Assembly: GCF_001551835.1 (NCBI RefSeq)
Contig: NZ_LODL01000019.1
Span: 431,430 to 495,429, forward strand
Direction: 5' to 3'
DNA length: 64,000 nt
Source: Dechloromonas denitrificans
GTDB taxonomy: Bacteria; Pseudomonadota; Gammaproteobacteria; Burkholderiales; Rhodocyclaceae
Positions within the stretch are counted from its first letter, which is position 1; every line of letters starts with the position of its first letter. Of this stretch, positions 43,340 to 56,075 are shown one piece after another. The notes below the pieces were generated by a model. That model worked only from the letters and a program-made list of their open reading frames with translations, did not search any database and had not been told where the DNA came from. A program made the position numbers and the translations under genes.

Positions 43340-44539
43340 ATGCGCTTCGCCGACTCGCTCCAGCTCGCTACCCGCGCCATCGCCGCCCAGCGCCTGCGCA
43401 GCTTCCTGACCCTGCTCGGCATCGCCGTCGGCATTGCGGCGGTGATCCTGCTCACCTCGATCGGCGAAGGCATTCACCGCTTCGTGCTCGGCGAATTCAC
43501 CCAGTTCGGCACCAACGTCATTGCGGTGGCCCCTGGCAAGACCAAGACCGGCGGTTCGACCTCCGGCCTGCCGTCGAGCGCCCGGCCGCTGTCGCTGGAA
43601 GATGCCAGATCGCTCGAACGCCTGCCGCATGTCATCGCCGTCACTCCGAACGTGCGCGGCAACGCCGAAGTCGAGGGCAACGGCCGCACCCGCCGGACGC
43701 TGGTCTATGGCGTCAATGCCAAATTGCCGGTGATCTTCCGGTCGACCATCCAGAGTGGCCAATTTCTGCCGGCCGACGATGAAAGTAGCGCCCGCGCCTT
43801 CGTCGTCCTCGGCGCCAAGGTCAAGAACGAACTGTTCGGCAGCGACAACCCGCTCGGCCAGCGCCTGCGCATCGGTGGCCTGCATTTCCGGGTGATCGGC
43901 GTGATGGCGCCGAAAGGCCAGTTTCTCGGCATCGACCTCGACGACACCGTCTTCATCCCGGCCGTCCGTGCCCAGGAGTTGTTCAACCGCGAAGGCGTCG
44001 ATGAAATCAATATCGCCGCCGAAGAAGGCGTGCCTTCGGCCAGCATCGCCGCCGCCATCAAGGAACGCCTGATCGCCCGCCATGGCCGCGAGGACTTCAC
44101 CATCGTCACCCAGGAAGAGATGTTGAAGACGCTGTCCAACATCCTCAACGTGCTGACCATGGCCGTTGGCGCGCTCGGCGGCATTTCGCTGCTGGTCGGC
44201 GGGGTCGGCATCGTCACCATCATGACCATCGCGGTCAGCGAGCGAACCGGCGAGATCGGCCTACTGGTCGCCCTCGGCGCACCGCGGCGCACCATTCTCG
44301 CCCTTTTTCTCGGCGAAGCGGTCGCTCTCTCGACACTCGGCGGCTTTCTCGGCCTGCTGCTCGGCTTCGGGCTGGCCCAGTTGATCCACCTCGCCGTCCC
44401 CGCCCTGCCGGTGCACACCCCGCTCAGTTTCGTCCTGCTCGCCGAGTTGGTTGCCGTCTCGATCGGCCTCGCCGCCGGCGTCCTGCCCGCCCGCCGCGCC
44501 GCCAAACTCGACCCGGTGGAGGCTTTGCGAACGGAATGA
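43340..44539 (+). CDS. ABC transporter permease, FtsX/MacB type, copy 2
   Basis: The 399-aa paralogue shares the layout: N-terminal helix (LRSFLTLLGIAVGIAAVILL), periplasmic MacB_PCD (DARSLERLPHVIAVTPNVRG, and IRIGG-type motifs), and FtsX helices ending ARRAAKLDPVEALRTE. Two different permeases with one ATPase suggest a heterodimer, unlike homodimeric MacB. The gene is 1 base after copy 1. Confidence 0.93.
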   Translation: MRFADSLQLATRAIAAQRLRSFLTLLGIAVGIAAVILLTSIGEGIHRFVLGEFTQFGTNVIAVAPGKTKTGGSTSGLPSSARPLSLEDARSLERLPHVIAVTPNVRGNAEVEGNGRTRRTLVYGVNAKLPVIFRSTIQSGQFLPADDESSARAFVVLGAKVKNELFGSDNPLGQRLRIGGLHFRVIGVMAPKGQFLGIDLDDTVFIPAVRAQELFNREGVDEINIAAEEGVPSASIAAAIKERLIARHGREDFTIVTQEEMLKTLSNILNVLTMAVGALGGISLLVGGVGIVTIMTIAVSERTGEIGLLVALGAPRRTILALFLGEAVALSTLGGFLGLLLGFGLAQLIHLAVPALPVHTPLSFVLLAELVAVSIGLAAGVLPARRAAKLDPVEALRTE

Positions 44540-44585
44540 CGTGCTAAAGTTAGCCCGACAAATTTCATAACCCGAGGAAACAGCA

Positions 44586-45005
44586 ATGACGTATTACATC
44601 GAAGACCTGCAACCCGGCATGAGCGCCACCATCGGCAAGACCATCACCGATGCCGACATCGTTCTCTTTGCAGGTGTTTCCACCGACACCAACGCCGTCC
44701 ATCTGGACGAGGAATTCGGCAAGACCACCCCGTTCGGCGGCCGCATCGCCCACGGCATGCTGTCGGCCAGCTTCATCTCGGCCGTGCTCGGCGCCCACCT
44801 GCCCGGCCCCGGCACCATCTACCTGGCCCAGACGCTGAAATTCAAGGCCCCGGTCCGCCCCGGCGATACCGTCAAGACCACCGTCACCGTCAAGGAAGTC
44901 GTCGCCGCCAAGAAGCGCGTCATTCTCGACACCGTCTGCAAGGTCGGCGAAACGGTCGTCATCGAAGGCGAAGCCACCGTCATGATCGGCAACAAGCCGG
45001 CCTGA
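44586..45005 (+). CDS. MaoC-like (R)-specific enoyl-CoA hydratase (PhaJ-like)
   Basis: The 139-aa hot-dog-fold protein has the hydratase-2 motif STDTNAVHLDEEFGKTTPFG: catalytic Asp and His in DTNAVH, followed by RIAHGMLSASFISAVLG. PhaJ supplies (R)-3-hydroxyacyl-CoA for polyhydroxyalkanoate synthesis, which fits the phasin genes elsewhere in the window, but MaoC proteins also act in other pathways. GAGGAAACAGCA precedes the ATG. Confidence 0.85.
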   Translation: MTYYIEDLQPGMSATIGKTITDADIVLFAGVSTDTNAVHLDEEFGKTTPFGGRIAHGMLSASFISAVLGAHLPGPGTIYLAQTLKFKAPVRPGDTVKTTVTVKEVVAAKKRVILDTVCKVGETVVIEGEATVMIGNKPA

Positions 45006-45024
45006 TCGACGCCTGCTTCAGACG

Positions 45025-45057
45025 TAAAAAAGCCCGGTTCGCGAACCGGGCTTTTTG
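45025..45057. terminator. Bidirectional terminator
   Basis: AAAAAAGCCCGGTTCG is followed by its complement through CTTTTT, a stem of about 14 bp with A and T tracts. It separates the PhaJ-like gene from the convergent pseudouridine synthase gene. Confidence 0.92.
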
Positions 45058-45072
45058 TTGCGCTGCCGCTTT

Positions 45073-46200
45073 CTAGAAAGCTTCGTCGGCACGCAGGAAA
45101 CGCCATTGGCCGATTTCCAGATCACCCAGCTTGACGCGACCGATGCGTACCCGCTTCAAACCGATGACGCGCAAGCCGACCAGTTCGCACATCCGGCGAA
45201 TCTGGCGCTTCTTGCCTTCCTTCAGGATGAAGTGCAGCTGGTCCTCGTTCAACTGCTTGACCCGCGCCGGCTTCAGCGCCTGACCATCGAGTTCGAGGCC
45301 GTGGTTGAGCAATTCCAGGCCGCCTTTGATCATCTCGCCGGCGACGCGAACCAGATATTCCTTCTCGACCTGGCTGTCGTCGCCGATCAGCTTCTTGGCC
45401 ACCCGGCCATCCTGGGTCAGGACCAGCAAACCGGTCGAATCGATATCGAGCCGGCCAGACGGCGCCAGGCTGCGCAGCATCCAGGGCTTGAACTCGGGAT
45501 CGCCCGACTGCTTGAGCTGGTTATCGGCGGTAATCAGTGTGATCGCCGGCGTAAAGCCGGGCTCCGGCTGGCCCGAAACATAGCCGACCGGCTTGTTGAG
45601 CAATACCGTGACCTGCTTGGCCTGATCGTGCTTGGCTTCTTTCGAGATCGAAATCTCGGCATCCGCCTTGATCCGCGTCCCGAGTTCGCTGACCCGCTCG
45701 CCATCGACGAAGACCCAGCCGCGCTCGATCCACAAATCGGCCTCGCGCCGCGAACACATGCCGCGCTCTGACATCACCTTGGACAAACGCACGCCTTCCG
45801 GCGGCGGTGCATTCGGATCGCGCACCGGCCGCGGCGCCGGCGCTAGTTTAGCAAGCGGCGCGGATTTGGCGACCGGCGCCTTCTTGCTGCCCGTCGTATC
45901 GTACTTGGCCGACGCTGTCTGGCGCGGCGGCGGACCGCCGCGCAGCGGCTTCTTGTTCGGCGCGCGCGGCGACACGGCGGCGTCCTTATTGACGCCCAGC
46001 GTGCCGACCGGCTTCTCGCACTTGGCAACGGGTTCGGCCGCAACGGCCGCTACCGGCTCGGCAGCCGGCCTGGTTTTTGCCGGTTTTGCCACGTCGACCG
46101 CTGGGGTGTCCGTCGGCTTGCGCCATTTCGCCCACGGGTCGTCTGCAGCCGCTTCGCTGGGCGGCTGCCCGGGTTTCGTATCCTTGTCGAAACCGCTCAT
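45073..46200 (-). CDS. RsuA/RluB/RluE/RluF-family pseudouridine synthase
   Basis: The 375-aa protein has a Pro/Lys/Ala-rich N-terminal tail (residues 1-115), an S4 RNA-binding domain ([20 protein letters not shown]) and a catalytic domain with the active Asp in GRLDIDSTG and an upstream KPVGYVSG motif. It modifies uridines in rRNA; the target position (RluF-like is possible) is not assignable by eye. It overlaps the FKBP gene by 4 bases. Confidence 0.9.
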   Translation of the reverse strand: MSGFDKDTKPGQPPSEAAADDPWAKWRKPTDTPAVDVAKPAKTRPAAEPVAAVAAEPVAKCEKPVGTLGVNKDAAVSPRAPNKKPLRGGPPPRQTASAKYDTTGSKKAPVAKSAPLAKLAPAPRPVRDPNAPPPEGVRLSKVMSERGMCSRREADLWIERGWVFVDGERVSELGTRIKADAEISISKEAKHDQAKQVTVLLNKPVGYVSGQPEPGFTPAITLITADNQLKQSGDPEFKPWMLRSLAPSGRLDIDSTGLLVLTQDGRVAKKLIGDDSQVEKEYLVRVAGEMIKGGLELLNHGLELDGQALKPARVKQLNEDQLHFILKEGKKRQIRRMCELVGLRVIGLKRVRIGRVKLGDLEIGQWRFLRADEAF

Positions 46201-46541
46201 TGCACAGCTAGCAGTTCAACCTCGAAAACCAGCGTCGCGTTCGGCGGGATGACGCCACCGGCACCGCGCGCGCCGTAGCCGAGTTCAGCCGGAATGGTCA
46301 GCTTGCGGGTGCCGCCGACCTTCATGCCCTGGACGCCTTCGTCCCAGCCGGCAATGACGTGACGCTGACCAAGCGGGAAATCGAACGGGTCGTTGCGATC
46401 CTTGCTCGAATCGAACTTGCTGCCGTTGGTCAGCCAGCCGGTGTAATGGACGACAACGTGGTCGCCGACCTTGGCCTCAACGCCTTCGCCAACAACGCTA
46501 TCTTCGTAGACAAGGCCGGAGGCCGTAGTGATTTCAGCCAT
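46197..46541 (-). CDS. FKBP-type peptidyl-prolyl cis-trans isomerase
   Basis: The 114-aa single-domain FKBP starts [18 protein letters not shown]. Active-site residues are in [34 protein letters not shown] and [19 protein letters not shown], as in classical FKBP12-like proteins. No signal peptide, so it is cytoplasmic. GGAG at 46548-46551 on the coding strand fixes the start. Confidence 0.93.
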   Translation of the reverse strand: MAEITTASGLVYEDSVVGEGVEAKVGDHVVVHYTGWLTNGSKFDSSKDRNDPFDFPLGQRHVIAGWDEGVQGMKVGGTRKLTIPAELGYGARGAGGVIPPNATLVFEVELLAVQ

Positions 46542-46663
46542 GAAAAGCTCCAGATTTACGGAGTCGAAACGACTCACGATTCTGCCGTTGCCCTCGGCGA
46601 GAGGAAAGCGGCAAAAGGGTGGATGGAAAGGCGAAAAGTCTACCACAACGCCAAGACAAGGCT

Positions 46664-46691
46664 TTGACTTCTCAGAGATTTTCCGTATAAT
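46664..46691 (+). promoter_or_regulatory. Strong sigma-70 promoter of rplU-rpmA
   Basis: TTGACT (46664-46669), 16 bases, TATAAT (46686-46691), followed by a GC-rich discriminator (GCGCGG), as usual for ribosomal-protein and stringently controlled genes. Start near 46698; leader of about 40 bases with CGGAG before the ATG. Confidence 0.85.
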
Positions 46692-46738
46692 GCGCGGTTC
46701 TTTGTAGCACCCTTTGTATTATTTTCGGAGTCCAACCC

Positions 46739-47050
46739 ATGTATGCGGTCATAAAAACCGGCGGTAAGCAGTATCGCGTTACCAACGGTCTAAAACTTAA
46801 AGTAGAACAGATACCGGCAGACGTTGGCGCAGAAGTTACCCTTGACCAGGTCCTCATGGCAGGCGAAGGCGAGTCGGTAAAGATCGGCGCTCCCTTCCTT
46901 GCTGGCGCCACCGTCAAAGCCACCGTGATTTCCCACGGCCGCCACGACAAGGTCAAGATCTTCAAGATGCGTCGTCGTAAGCATTACCAAAAGCATCAAG
47001 GCCATCGTCAGAACTACACCGAACTGCGCATCGATTCGATCGCCGCTTAA
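46739..47050 (+). CDS. rplU: 50S ribosomal protein L21
   Basis: The 103-aa protein begins [14 protein letters not shown] and contains the family signatures [28 protein letters not shown]; length equals E. coli L21. It binds 23S rRNA. First of rplU-rpmA-obgE. Confidence 0.98.
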   Translation: MYAVIKTGGKQYRVTNGLKLKVEQIPADVGAEVTLDQVLMAGEGESVKIGAPFLAGATVKATVISHGRHDKVKIFKMRRRKHYQKHQGHRQNYTELRIDSIAA

Positions 47051-47072
47051 GTTCAGACAAGGAGCTAACTAA

Positions 47073-49664
<2,592 letters not shown>

Positions 49665-49678
49665 ACCCAACCGACCAA

Positions 49679-49711
49679 CAAAAAGCCCCAGAAATTTTCC
49701 GGGGCTTTTTT
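49679..49711 (+). terminator. Terminator after proB
   Basis: AAAAGCCCC and GGGGCTTTT form a stem with T run, around an AT-rich loop. Confidence 0.88.
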
Positions 49712-49740
49712 ACATCTGTAGCCAGCAAAAACAGTACAAC

Positions 49741-49765
49741 AAAAAGGGCGCCGAAGCGCCCTTTT
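49741..49765 (-). terminator. Terminator after the porin gene
   Basis: On the minus strand AAAAGGGCGC, loop TTCG, GCGCCCTTTTT: 10-bp stem with the stable TTCG tetraloop, 26 bases after the porin stop. Confidence 0.92.
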
Positions 49766-49790
49766 CTCGCACTAACTGACCGAAGTCAGA

Positions 49791-50894
49791 TTAGAACAGG
49801 TGGCGAACGCCAACCTGGAAGCCTTGCTGGAAGGTCATACCAGAGTTGCTAGCATCGCCGACCACTGCAGCACGACGCAGGGTAACACCATTTTGCGTGG
49901 CGCTGTCGTTGTCGATGATGGAGTAAGCAGTGTACAGATCGGTACGCTTGGAGAGGGCATAGTTGCCGCCAACAGCGAATTGCTGAGCATTGCCGCCAGC
50001 AGCCGAGTTGCCATCAGAGAACATGTAGGAGGTCTTGATCGCAAACTTGCCAACCGGAACCGTGGCACCAATCATGTAGTTGTCGATCTGAACATCATTC
50101 GTGCCGGTGGCATTATCTTGAATGTTGTGCGAGATCAAACCATGAATCTTGACGACCTTAGCATCAAACGTACCACCCAAGGTGTAGTTGTCAATCGACT
50201 TCATCGTGGTCGGCACGCCATTGCCAGAGGCACCAGCGATGCGATGCACGTTGAAACCCACATCAACCGGGCCAGCCGTGTAACGAGCCAACAGAGCGTA
50301 GACCGTGTTGTTCTGCGAGTTGTCGATAGACGACTCTTGGGCGATGGCGTTGTTGGAGTAAGCACCAGTAACGGTGAAGCCACCGAAGGACGGAGAAACG
50401 TAGGCAACAGCATTGTCAACACGGGTCGGGTCGAAAAGGCCACCACCGTAGACGTTCTTGTACTGACCAACGGTACCGGCAGAGAACGGGTCAATAGCGG
50501 AAACGAAGGAGAAGTGCGGGGTGTACAGACGACCGGCGATGGCGGTACCGAAACCACCGGTCAGGCCAACATAGGCTTGACGGGTGAAGCTGATGGACTT
50601 GTTGGTGCCAGCAGCAGTGGTGGCATCAGAGCTGGCATCAACGCCAAAACCTTGCTCGAGCAAGAAAACAGCTTTCAGGCCATTGCCCAGATCCTCAACA
50701 CCCTTGAAGCCCAGGCGGTTACCTTGAGCTTGACCACCGTCGATAGCGGAGTTGCTGTCGACGTTACGGTTGTTTGAGTCGTAACGGTAGGCGTAACCCA
50801 TATCGACGGAACCGTAGATGGTGACGTTGGATTGGGCGAAAGCAGCGGTAGAAGCCAGGCCAGCAACAGCCAGAGCGATAATCTTCTTTTGCAT
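49791..50894 (-). CDS. Betaproteobacterial trimeric porin (OmpC-type)
   Basis: The 367-aa protein has a signal peptide (MQKKIIALAVAGLASTAAFA), then QSNVTIYGSVDMGYAYRYDS, GNRLGFKGVEDLGNGLKAVF and FSRQAYVG-like (FTRQAYVGLTGGFG), the classical porin signature, and a C-terminal VGVRHLF with terminal Phe for BAM. It forms a general diffusion channel. GC is lower and codons more biased than neighbours, consistent with high expression rather than transfer. Its leader has a sigma-70 promoter and hairpin. Confidence 0.95.
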   Translation of the reverse strand: MQKKIIALAVAGLASTAAFAQSNVTIYGSVDMGYAYRYDSNNRNVDSNSAIDGGQAQGNRLGFKGVEDLGNGLKAVFLLEQGFGVDASSDATTAAGTNKSISFTRQAYVGLTGGFGTAIAGRLYTPHFSFVSAIDPFSAGTVGQYKNVYGGGLFDPTRVDNAVAYVSPSFGGFTVTGAYSNNAIAQESSIDNSQNNTVYALLARYTAGPVDVGFNVHRIAGASGNGVPTTMKSIDNYTLGGTFDAKVVKIHGLISHNIQDNATGTNDVQIDNYMIGATVPVGKFAIKTSYMFSDGNSAAGGNAQQFAVGGNYALSKRTDLYTAYSIIDNDSATQNGVTLRRAAVVGDASNSGMTFQQGFQVGVRHLF

Positions 50895-50920
50895 CAGAAA
50901 ATCTCCTTAGTGGTTAGTTT

Positions 50921-50946
50921 TTAATCGGCGCTTGCGAACCGATTAA
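50921..50946 (-). other. 5' leader hairpin of the porin mRNA
   Basis: TTAATCGG and CCGATTAA form an 8-bp stem around CGCTTGCGAA, whose inner CGC/GCG may extend it. It lies between the promoter and the AAGGAGA ribosome site. Abundant porin mRNAs often carry stabilising or sRNA-target leaders; no sRNA is identified here. Confidence 0.5.
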
Positions 50947-50978
50947 GCTTTACCTCTCGGATTGAGAAGTTGGGCTTG

Positions 50979-51008
50979 ATTGTCGCAAAGAGCGGAAGAC
51001 AGTAGCAA
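50979..51008 (-). promoter_or_regulatory. Probable porin promoter
   Basis: Minus strand TTGCTA (51008-51003), 18 bases, GACAAT (50984-50979). Predicted start near 50972, giving a leader of about 78 bases. Confidence 0.5.
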
Positions 51009-51068
51009 CGGCTGTTTGGACTATGGGTATGCTTCTGTAAAGTTTTGTTGTTTCGACGCAACAACTGG

Positions 51069-51857
51069 TCAGGCAAACAGGCGAGCCAGTTCGACGCCGG
51101 GTTCCGGGGCGCGCATGAAAGCTTCGCCGACCAGGAAGGTTTCAACCTTGCAGGCACGCATGCGGGCGACGTCTTGCGGAGCAAGGATGCCGCTTTCGGT
51201 GACGACGATGCGCTCGTCGCCAATCTTCGGCAGCAGACCGACTGTTGTATCCAGCGTCACTTCAAAGGTGCGCAGGTTACGATTATTGATGCCGAGCAGC
51301 GGGGTTTTCAGTTGCAGCGCGGCATCGAGCTCTTCGCCGTTATGCACTTCGACCAGCACCGCCATACCGTAGCCATGAGCCCGCGCTTCCAGCGCCTGCA
51401 TTTCTCCAAGACTCAAGGCAGCAGCGATGAGCAGAATGCAGTCGGCGCCCATCGCGCGGGCTTCGGCGACCTGGTAGGCATCAATCATGAAGTCCTTGCG
51501 CAAGACCGGCAAGGTGCAGGCAGCGCGGGCGGCCAGCAGGTATTCAGGGCAACCCTGGAAATACTGGCGATCGGTCAATACCGACAGGCATGCGGCGCCA
51601 TGCTTTTCATAGCTTTGCGCAATTTCGGCCGGATGAAAATCGGGGCGAATGACACCTTTCGACGGACTGGCCTTCTTGATTTCGGCGATGACCGCCGGTT
51701 GACCGCCAGCAATCTTGCGGCGGATGGCCCCGACGAAATCACGGGGCGCCGACTGGGCCGCCGCTTCGGCCTCGACCACGGCCAGCGGCTTGACGGCCAG
51801 CGCCGCCGCCACTTCCTCGCGCTTGGTGGCGATGATCTGGTTGAGGATATCGCTCAT
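51069..51857 (-). CDS. trpC: Indole-3-glycerol phosphate synthase
   Basis: The 262-aa TIM-barrel enzyme converts CdRP to indole-3-glycerol phosphate. Characteristic segments: [32 protein letters not shown] (catalytic Lys and Glu region), [21 protein letters not shown] and TESGI. The ATG overlaps the trpD stop (ATGA). Single-domain, not fused to TrpF. Confidence 0.97.
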   Translation of the reverse strand: MSDILNQIIATKREEVAAALAVKPLAVVEAEAAAQSAPRDFVGAIRRKIAGGQPAVIAEIKKASPSKGVIRPDFHPAEIAQSYEKHGAACLSVLTDRQYFQGCPEYLLAARAACTLPVLRKDFMIDAYQVAEARAMGADCILLIAAALSLGEMQALEARAHGYGMAVLVEVHNGEELDAALQLKTPLLGINNRNLRTFEVTLDTTVGLLPKIGDERIVVTESGILAPQDVARMRACKVETFLVGEAFMRAPEPGVELARLFA

Positions 51858-52882
51858 TTGCCGCCCAATCGCCGGGTGCATTGAACGAACTGATCGAGCT
51901 TGGCGCGCGCCGCACCGCTGGCGATTGCCTCGCGTGCCTTGGCGATGCCGTCACCGATACTGTCCGCAGCGTTGGCCACATAAAGAGCGGCACCGGCATT
52001 CAGGCAGACGATCTCGCGAGCCGCCCCCGGCTTGTTGTCCAGCGCGCCGAGCAGCATGGCCCGCGATTCGTCGGCACTGGCAACGCGCAGGTTGCGCAGC
52101 GACAGCATCTGCAGGCCGAAATCTTCCGGATGCACTTCGTATTCGCGGATCTGGCCGTCCTTCAGTTCGCCGACCAGGGTCGCCGCGCCGAGCGAAATTT
52201 CGTCGAGACCGTCGCGGCCATGTACGACCAGCACCCGTTCGGCGCCCAGGCGCTGCATCACGCGCACCTGGATGCCGACCAGGTCGGGATGGAAAACGCC
52301 CATCAGGGTGTTCGGCGCACCGGCCGGATTGGTCAGCGGGCCAAGAATATTGAAGATGGTGCGGACGCCCATTTCGCGGCGCACCGGCGCGACGTGCTTC
52401 ATCGCGCCATGGTGGTTGGGGGCAAACATGAAGCCGATGCCGGTTTCCTCGATGCAGGCGGCGACCTGTTCGGGCGCCAGCATGATGTCGGCGCCCAGCG
52501 CCTCCAGCACATCAGCGCTCCCCGAACTGGACGAGACACTCCGGCCGCCATGCTTGGCCACCTTGGCGCCGGCCGCGGCACAAACGAAAACCGAGGTCGT
52601 CGAAATGTTGAAGCTGTGCGCCGCATCACCGCCTGTACCGACGATATCGACGAAACGGCGGTCGTAAGGCACCGTCACCGGCGTCGCCAGTTCGCGCATG
52701 ACGCTGGCGGCAGCGGCGATCTCGCCGATGGTTTCCTTCTTGACGCGCAGGCCGGTGGTGATGGCGGCAATCATGACCGGCGTCACTTCGCCGCTCATGA
52801 TCTGGCGCATCAGCGAGACCATTTCATCGTGGAAAATTTCGCGGTGTTCGATCACACGCTGGAGGGCGGCTTGCGGGGTCAT
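51854..52882 (-). CDS. trpD: Anthranilate phosphoribosyltransferase
   Basis: The 342-aa enzyme has [20 protein letters not shown] and [20 protein letters not shown], the PRPP-binding and anthranilate-binding segments, plus [10 protein letters not shown]. Its start overlaps the trpG stop by 4 bases. Confidence 0.97.
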   Translation of the reverse strand: MTPQAALQRVIEHREIFHDEMVSLMRQIMSGEVTPVMIAAITTGLRVKKETIGEIAAAASVMRELATPVTVPYDRRFVDIVGTGGDAAHSFNISTTSVFVCAAAGAKVAKHGGRSVSSSSGSADVLEALGADIMLAPEQVAACIEETGIGFMFAPNHHGAMKHVAPVRREMGVRTIFNILGPLTNPAGAPNTLMGVFHPDLVGIQVRVMQRLGAERVLVVHGRDGLDEISLGAATLVGELKDGQIREYEVHPEDFGLQMLSLRNLRVASADESRAMLLGALDNKPGAAREIVCLNAGAALYVANAADSIGDGIAKAREAIASGAARAKLDQFVQCTRRLGGK

Positions 52883-53451
52883 TTCTTGTGTTCGTCCAGG
52901 AAGTTCTTCAACAGGTCGTGACCGCGCTCGGTCAGGATCGATTCGGGATGGAACTGCACGCCTTCGACGGCCAGCGTCTTGTGACGGACGCCCATGATTT
53001 CGCCGTCGTCGGTCCAAGCGGTGATTTCCAGACAGTCCGGCAGGCTCTCGCGCTCGATGGCCAGCGAGTGGTAGCGGGTGCAGGTCAGCGGATTGGGCAG
53101 CCCCTTGAAAACGCCCACATCCTTATGGTGTACCGGTGACACCTTGCCGTGCATCAACTGCTTGGCGTGCACGATCTTGCCGCCGAAGGCTTCGCCGATC
53201 GACTGGTGGCCGAGACAGACGCCGAGCAGCGGGATCTTGCCGGCGAATTCGCGGATCGCCGCCAGCGAGATGCCGGCCTGGGCCGGGGCGCAGGGACCGG
53301 GCGAGATAACCAGATAATCCGGCTTCAGACGGGCAATATCGGCCACCGAAATGGCGTCGTTACGAAAAACCTGCACATCCTGACCCAGTTCACCGAAGTA
53401 CTGGACGATGTTGTAGGTGAAACTGTCATAGTTATCCACCATCAGCAGCAT
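52879..53451 (-). CDS. trpG: Anthranilate synthase glutamine amidotransferase subunit
   Basis: The 190-aa class I GATase has DNYDSFTYN at the N-terminus, nucleophile Cys in [15 protein letters not shown] and the catalytic HPE in GVQFHPESI. It supplies ammonia to TrpE and may also serve as PabA for p-aminobenzoate. trpE is not adjacent. The 147 bases between it and the divergent glycosyltransferase gene contain AAGCAAGGAAGC before trpG but no convincing leader peptide or attenuator. Confidence 0.96.
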   Translation of the reverse strand: MLLMVDNYDSFTYNIVQYFGELGQDVQVFRNDAISVADIARLKPDYLVISPGPCAPAQAGISLAAIREFAGKIPLLGVCLGHQSIGEAFGGKIVHAKQLMHGKVSPVHHKDVGVFKGLPNPLTCTRYHSLAIERESLPDCLEITAWTDDGEIMGVRHKTLAVEGVQFHPESILTERGHDLLKNFLDEHKK

Positions 53452-53598
53452 GCTGTCGCTTCCTTGCTTGGTACGGTAAGTGACAAATTCTACAACAAGC
53501 CCCCGCCCCTCGCCGCCCCGAGAAGCCCCGGCCGGGCAGAATCGGCGTCGGCATTCCGGTTTCAAGTTAAAATGCCGCCTTTCCCGCCGGATCCACTT

Positions 53599-54609
53599 AT
53601 GAGCGCCGCCATTTCCATCCCCCCGCACAGCCTGTCCATCGTCGTCCCGTTCTACAACGAGGAAGACAACATCGCACCGCTGGTCAAGCGCGTGCATGAG
53701 GCGCTGGTCGGCTACGAGCATCCGTGGGAACTGGTCCTGGTCGACGACGGCAGCAGCGACGCCACCGTCGAGCGCGCCCTGCAGTCGGCCAAGGAATACG
53801 GCCCGCACGTCCGCATTGTCGAACTGACCCGCAACTTCAAGCAGACCGCCGCCATGCAGGCCGGCATCGACGCGGCGCGCGGCGACGTCATCGTCACCAT
53901 GGACGGCGACTTGCAGAACGATCCGATCGACATCCCGCGTATGGTTGCCCGGCTGTTGAACGAAGACCTCGACCTGGTTGCCGGCTGGCGCCAGAACCGC
54001 CAGGACGGCCTGGTCCTGCGCAAGATTCCGTCGAAGATTGCCAACAAGCTGATCGCCCGGATGACCGGCGTCCATCTGCGCGACTACGGCTGCAGCCTGA
54101 AGGCTTTCCGCGGCAGCGTCATCAAGAGCGTCCGCCTGTACGGTGAAATGCACCGCTTCATCCCGGCCTGGCTGGCCACCGTGACGACGCCGCGCCGCAT
54201 CGCGCAGGAACCGACGACGCACCACGCCCGTACCGCCGGCGTTTCCAAATACGGCATCTCACGCACCTTCCGCGTCATTCTCGATCTGATCGCCGTCTAT
54301 TTCTTCATGCGCTTCCGCGCCCGCCCCGGCCACTTCTTCGGCGGCATCGGCCTGGTCCTGACCGCGCTGTCCGGCCTGGTGCTGACCTGGCTGGGCTGGG
54401 TCAAGTTCGGCCTCGGTGAGAACATCGGCAACCGGCCGCTGTTGATCGTCGCCATCGGCGGCCTGATTGCCGGCGTGCATTTCGTCACCACCGGCGTGCT
54501 GGCCGAACTGCTGGCCCGCATCTACTTCGAATCCGGCACCATCCGCTCCTATGCCGCTCGCCCGGAACGCGCGCTGGCGGCCGACGAAGGCTGGCACAAA
54601 TCGGCGTGA
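53599..54609 (+). CDS. GT2 polyprenyl-phosphate glycosyltransferase
   Basis: The 336-aa protein is GtrB/ArnC/DPMS-like: GT-A domain with [33 protein letters not shown] and the DxD-type [10 protein letters not shown], followed by two C-terminal helices (about 240-305). Such enzymes load a sugar onto undecaprenyl phosphate for periplasmic transfer. Stop overlaps the next gene (GTGA). Confidence 0.9.
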   Translation: MSAAISIPPHSLSIVVPFYNEEDNIAPLVKRVHEALVGYEHPWELVLVDDGSSDATVERALQSAKEYGPHVRIVELTRNFKQTAAMQAGIDAARGDVIVTMDGDLQNDPIDIPRMVARLLNEDLDLVAGWRQNRQDGLVLRKIPSKIANKLIARMTGVHLRDYGCSLKAFRGSVIKSVRLYGEMHRFIPAWLATVTTPRRIAQEPTTHHARTAGVSKYGISRTFRVILDLIAVYFFMRFRARPGHFFGGIGLVLTALSGLVLTWLGWVKFGLGENIGNRPLLIVAIGGLIAGVHFVTTGVLAELLARIYFESGTIRSYAARPERALAADEGWHKSA

Positions 54610-56075
54610 CGGCTGCGGTAGACGCCCGAATTTACGCAAAATTCGGCGGCACGATCCTGTTCGGCCTGACCGCCGTGCTGCTCGCCTGGCGCTGCTGGGT
54701 GGTGCCGCAGCTCGGCATCACGCTTTACATTGATGAAGCGCAATACTGGACCTGGGCGCAACACCTGACCTGGGGCTACTTCTCGAAGCCGCCCGGCGTC
54801 GCGGCGCTGATCGCCGCCTCCACGGCGCTGTTCGGCGACGGCATTCTCGGCGTCAAGGCGCTGGCCATGCTTTGCTACCCGGCCGCGGCGGCAGCCTGCT
54901 GGGCCATTGCCCGCCGCCTGTACGACGAACGCACCGCCTTCTGGTCGGCCGTTGCCGTGCTCACCCTGCCGATGTTTTCCTGGCTCGGCCTGTTCGTGTC
55001 GACCGATGCCCTGCTCACCCTGTTCTGGGCACTGGCGCTGTGGGCTTACCTGCGCGCGCTGGCCAGCGATGCCTGGGCCGACTGGCTGCTGCTCGGCCTC
55101 GTCTGCGGCCTCGGCCTGCTCTCCAAATACACGATGGCGGCCTGGCTCGGCGCCGCCTTCCTGCACCTGCTCGCCTTCCACCGCGCCCGGCTGGCCTCGC
55201 TCAAGCCCTGGCTGGCGGCCGGGTTGGCGCTGGCCATCCTGGCACCGAACATCTACTGGAATGTCGCCAACGACTTCCCGACCCTGAAGCACACCGCCGA
55301 CATCACGCTGAACAAGAAGGCCGGTGGCGGCCTGGCGGCACTCGGCGAATTCTGGGCCGCACAGTGGCTGTCCTTCGGCCCGGTGCTGGGCAGCGTCTTT
55401 TTCATCCTGCTCGTCCAGGTCCGGCAAAGCTGGCGCGACGACCGGACCCGGCTCCTGCTCTGGTTCGCGCTGCCGCTGTGGGCCGTCGTTTCGGCGCAGG
55501 CGATGAAGAGCAGCGCCAACGCCAACTGGGCCGCCCCCGCCTTCGCGCCGGCCGCGATTGCCGCCGTCGCCTGGCTGCTGCAGCGCGACAAGAAGCGCCT
55601 GCTGGTCGTCGGCCTGGCCCTCAACGTGCTGCTGGTCGGCGTCGTCTATCACTGGCCCAGCCTGATTGCCACGGTCAACGTGCAAAATCCGGCAAAAATG
55701 AATCCCTTCAGCCGCGCCCGGGGCTGGGATGAACTGGGCCGCCAGCTGACGCCGATCATGCAGGCCCACCCCGGCAGCGTACTGGTCGCCGACAACCGCA
55801 CCCTGCTCGCCCACATGCTCTACGAACTACGCGAACTGAAGCCGGCCGCCGCCAGCTGGAACCCGAGCGGCGTGGCGAGCGACCATTACAAGCTGACCAC
55901 CGATCTGCGGCCATGGCTGGGCAAGGATGCGATCCTGATCACCCAGGACCCGGCCGACCAGTTCGCCAGCTACTTCTCCACCGTCGAAAAACTGGCGACG
56001 CTGAAGGCACCGCTCGACGCGCAGACGACGCGCGACATGGATGTTTACCTGCTGCGTGGCTTCAAGGGCTACTGA
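54606..56075 (+). CDS. ArnT-like family 39/83 membrane glycosyltransferase
   Basis: The 489-aa protein has about 11 helices and the family motif LYIDEAQYWTWAQHLTWGY with catalytic Asp/Glu in the first periplasmic loop (IDEAQYW) plus GYFSKPP. Family members transfer sugars from polyprenyl phosphate to lipid A or proteins. Start is GTG. The pairing with the GT2 gene mirrors ArnC/ArnT and FlmF/FlmK-type systems, so lipid A phosphate or core decoration is likely. Confidence 0.88.
   Translation: MTAAVDARIYAKFGGTILFGLTAVLLAWRCWVVPQLGITLYIDEAQYWTWAQHLTWGYFSKPPGVAALIAASTALFGDGILGVKALAMLCYPAAAAACWAIARRLYDERTAFWSAVAVLTLPMFSWLGLFVSTDALLTLFWALALWAYLRALASDAWADWLLLGLVCGLGLLSKYTMAAWLGAAFLHLLAFHRARLASLKPWLAAGLALAILAPNIYWNVANDFPTLKHTADITLNKKAGGGLAALGEFWAAQWLSFGPVLGSVFFILLVQVRQSWRDDRTRLLLWFALPLWAVVSAQAMKSSANANWAAPAFAPAAIAAVAWLLQRDKKRLLVVGLALNVLLVGVVYHWPSLIATVNVQNPAKMNPFSRARGWDELGRQLTPIMQAHPGSVLVADNRTLLAHMLYELRELKPAAASWNPSGVASDHYKLTTDLRPWLGKDAILITQDPADQFASYFSTVEKLATLKAPLDAQTTRDMDVYLLRGFKGY

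Noticed and set aside
51046-51064. TTGTTG/CAACAA inverted repeat after trpC as its terminator
   Set aside because: Short, AT-rich stem without a proper T tract on the trpC strand; too weak to call.
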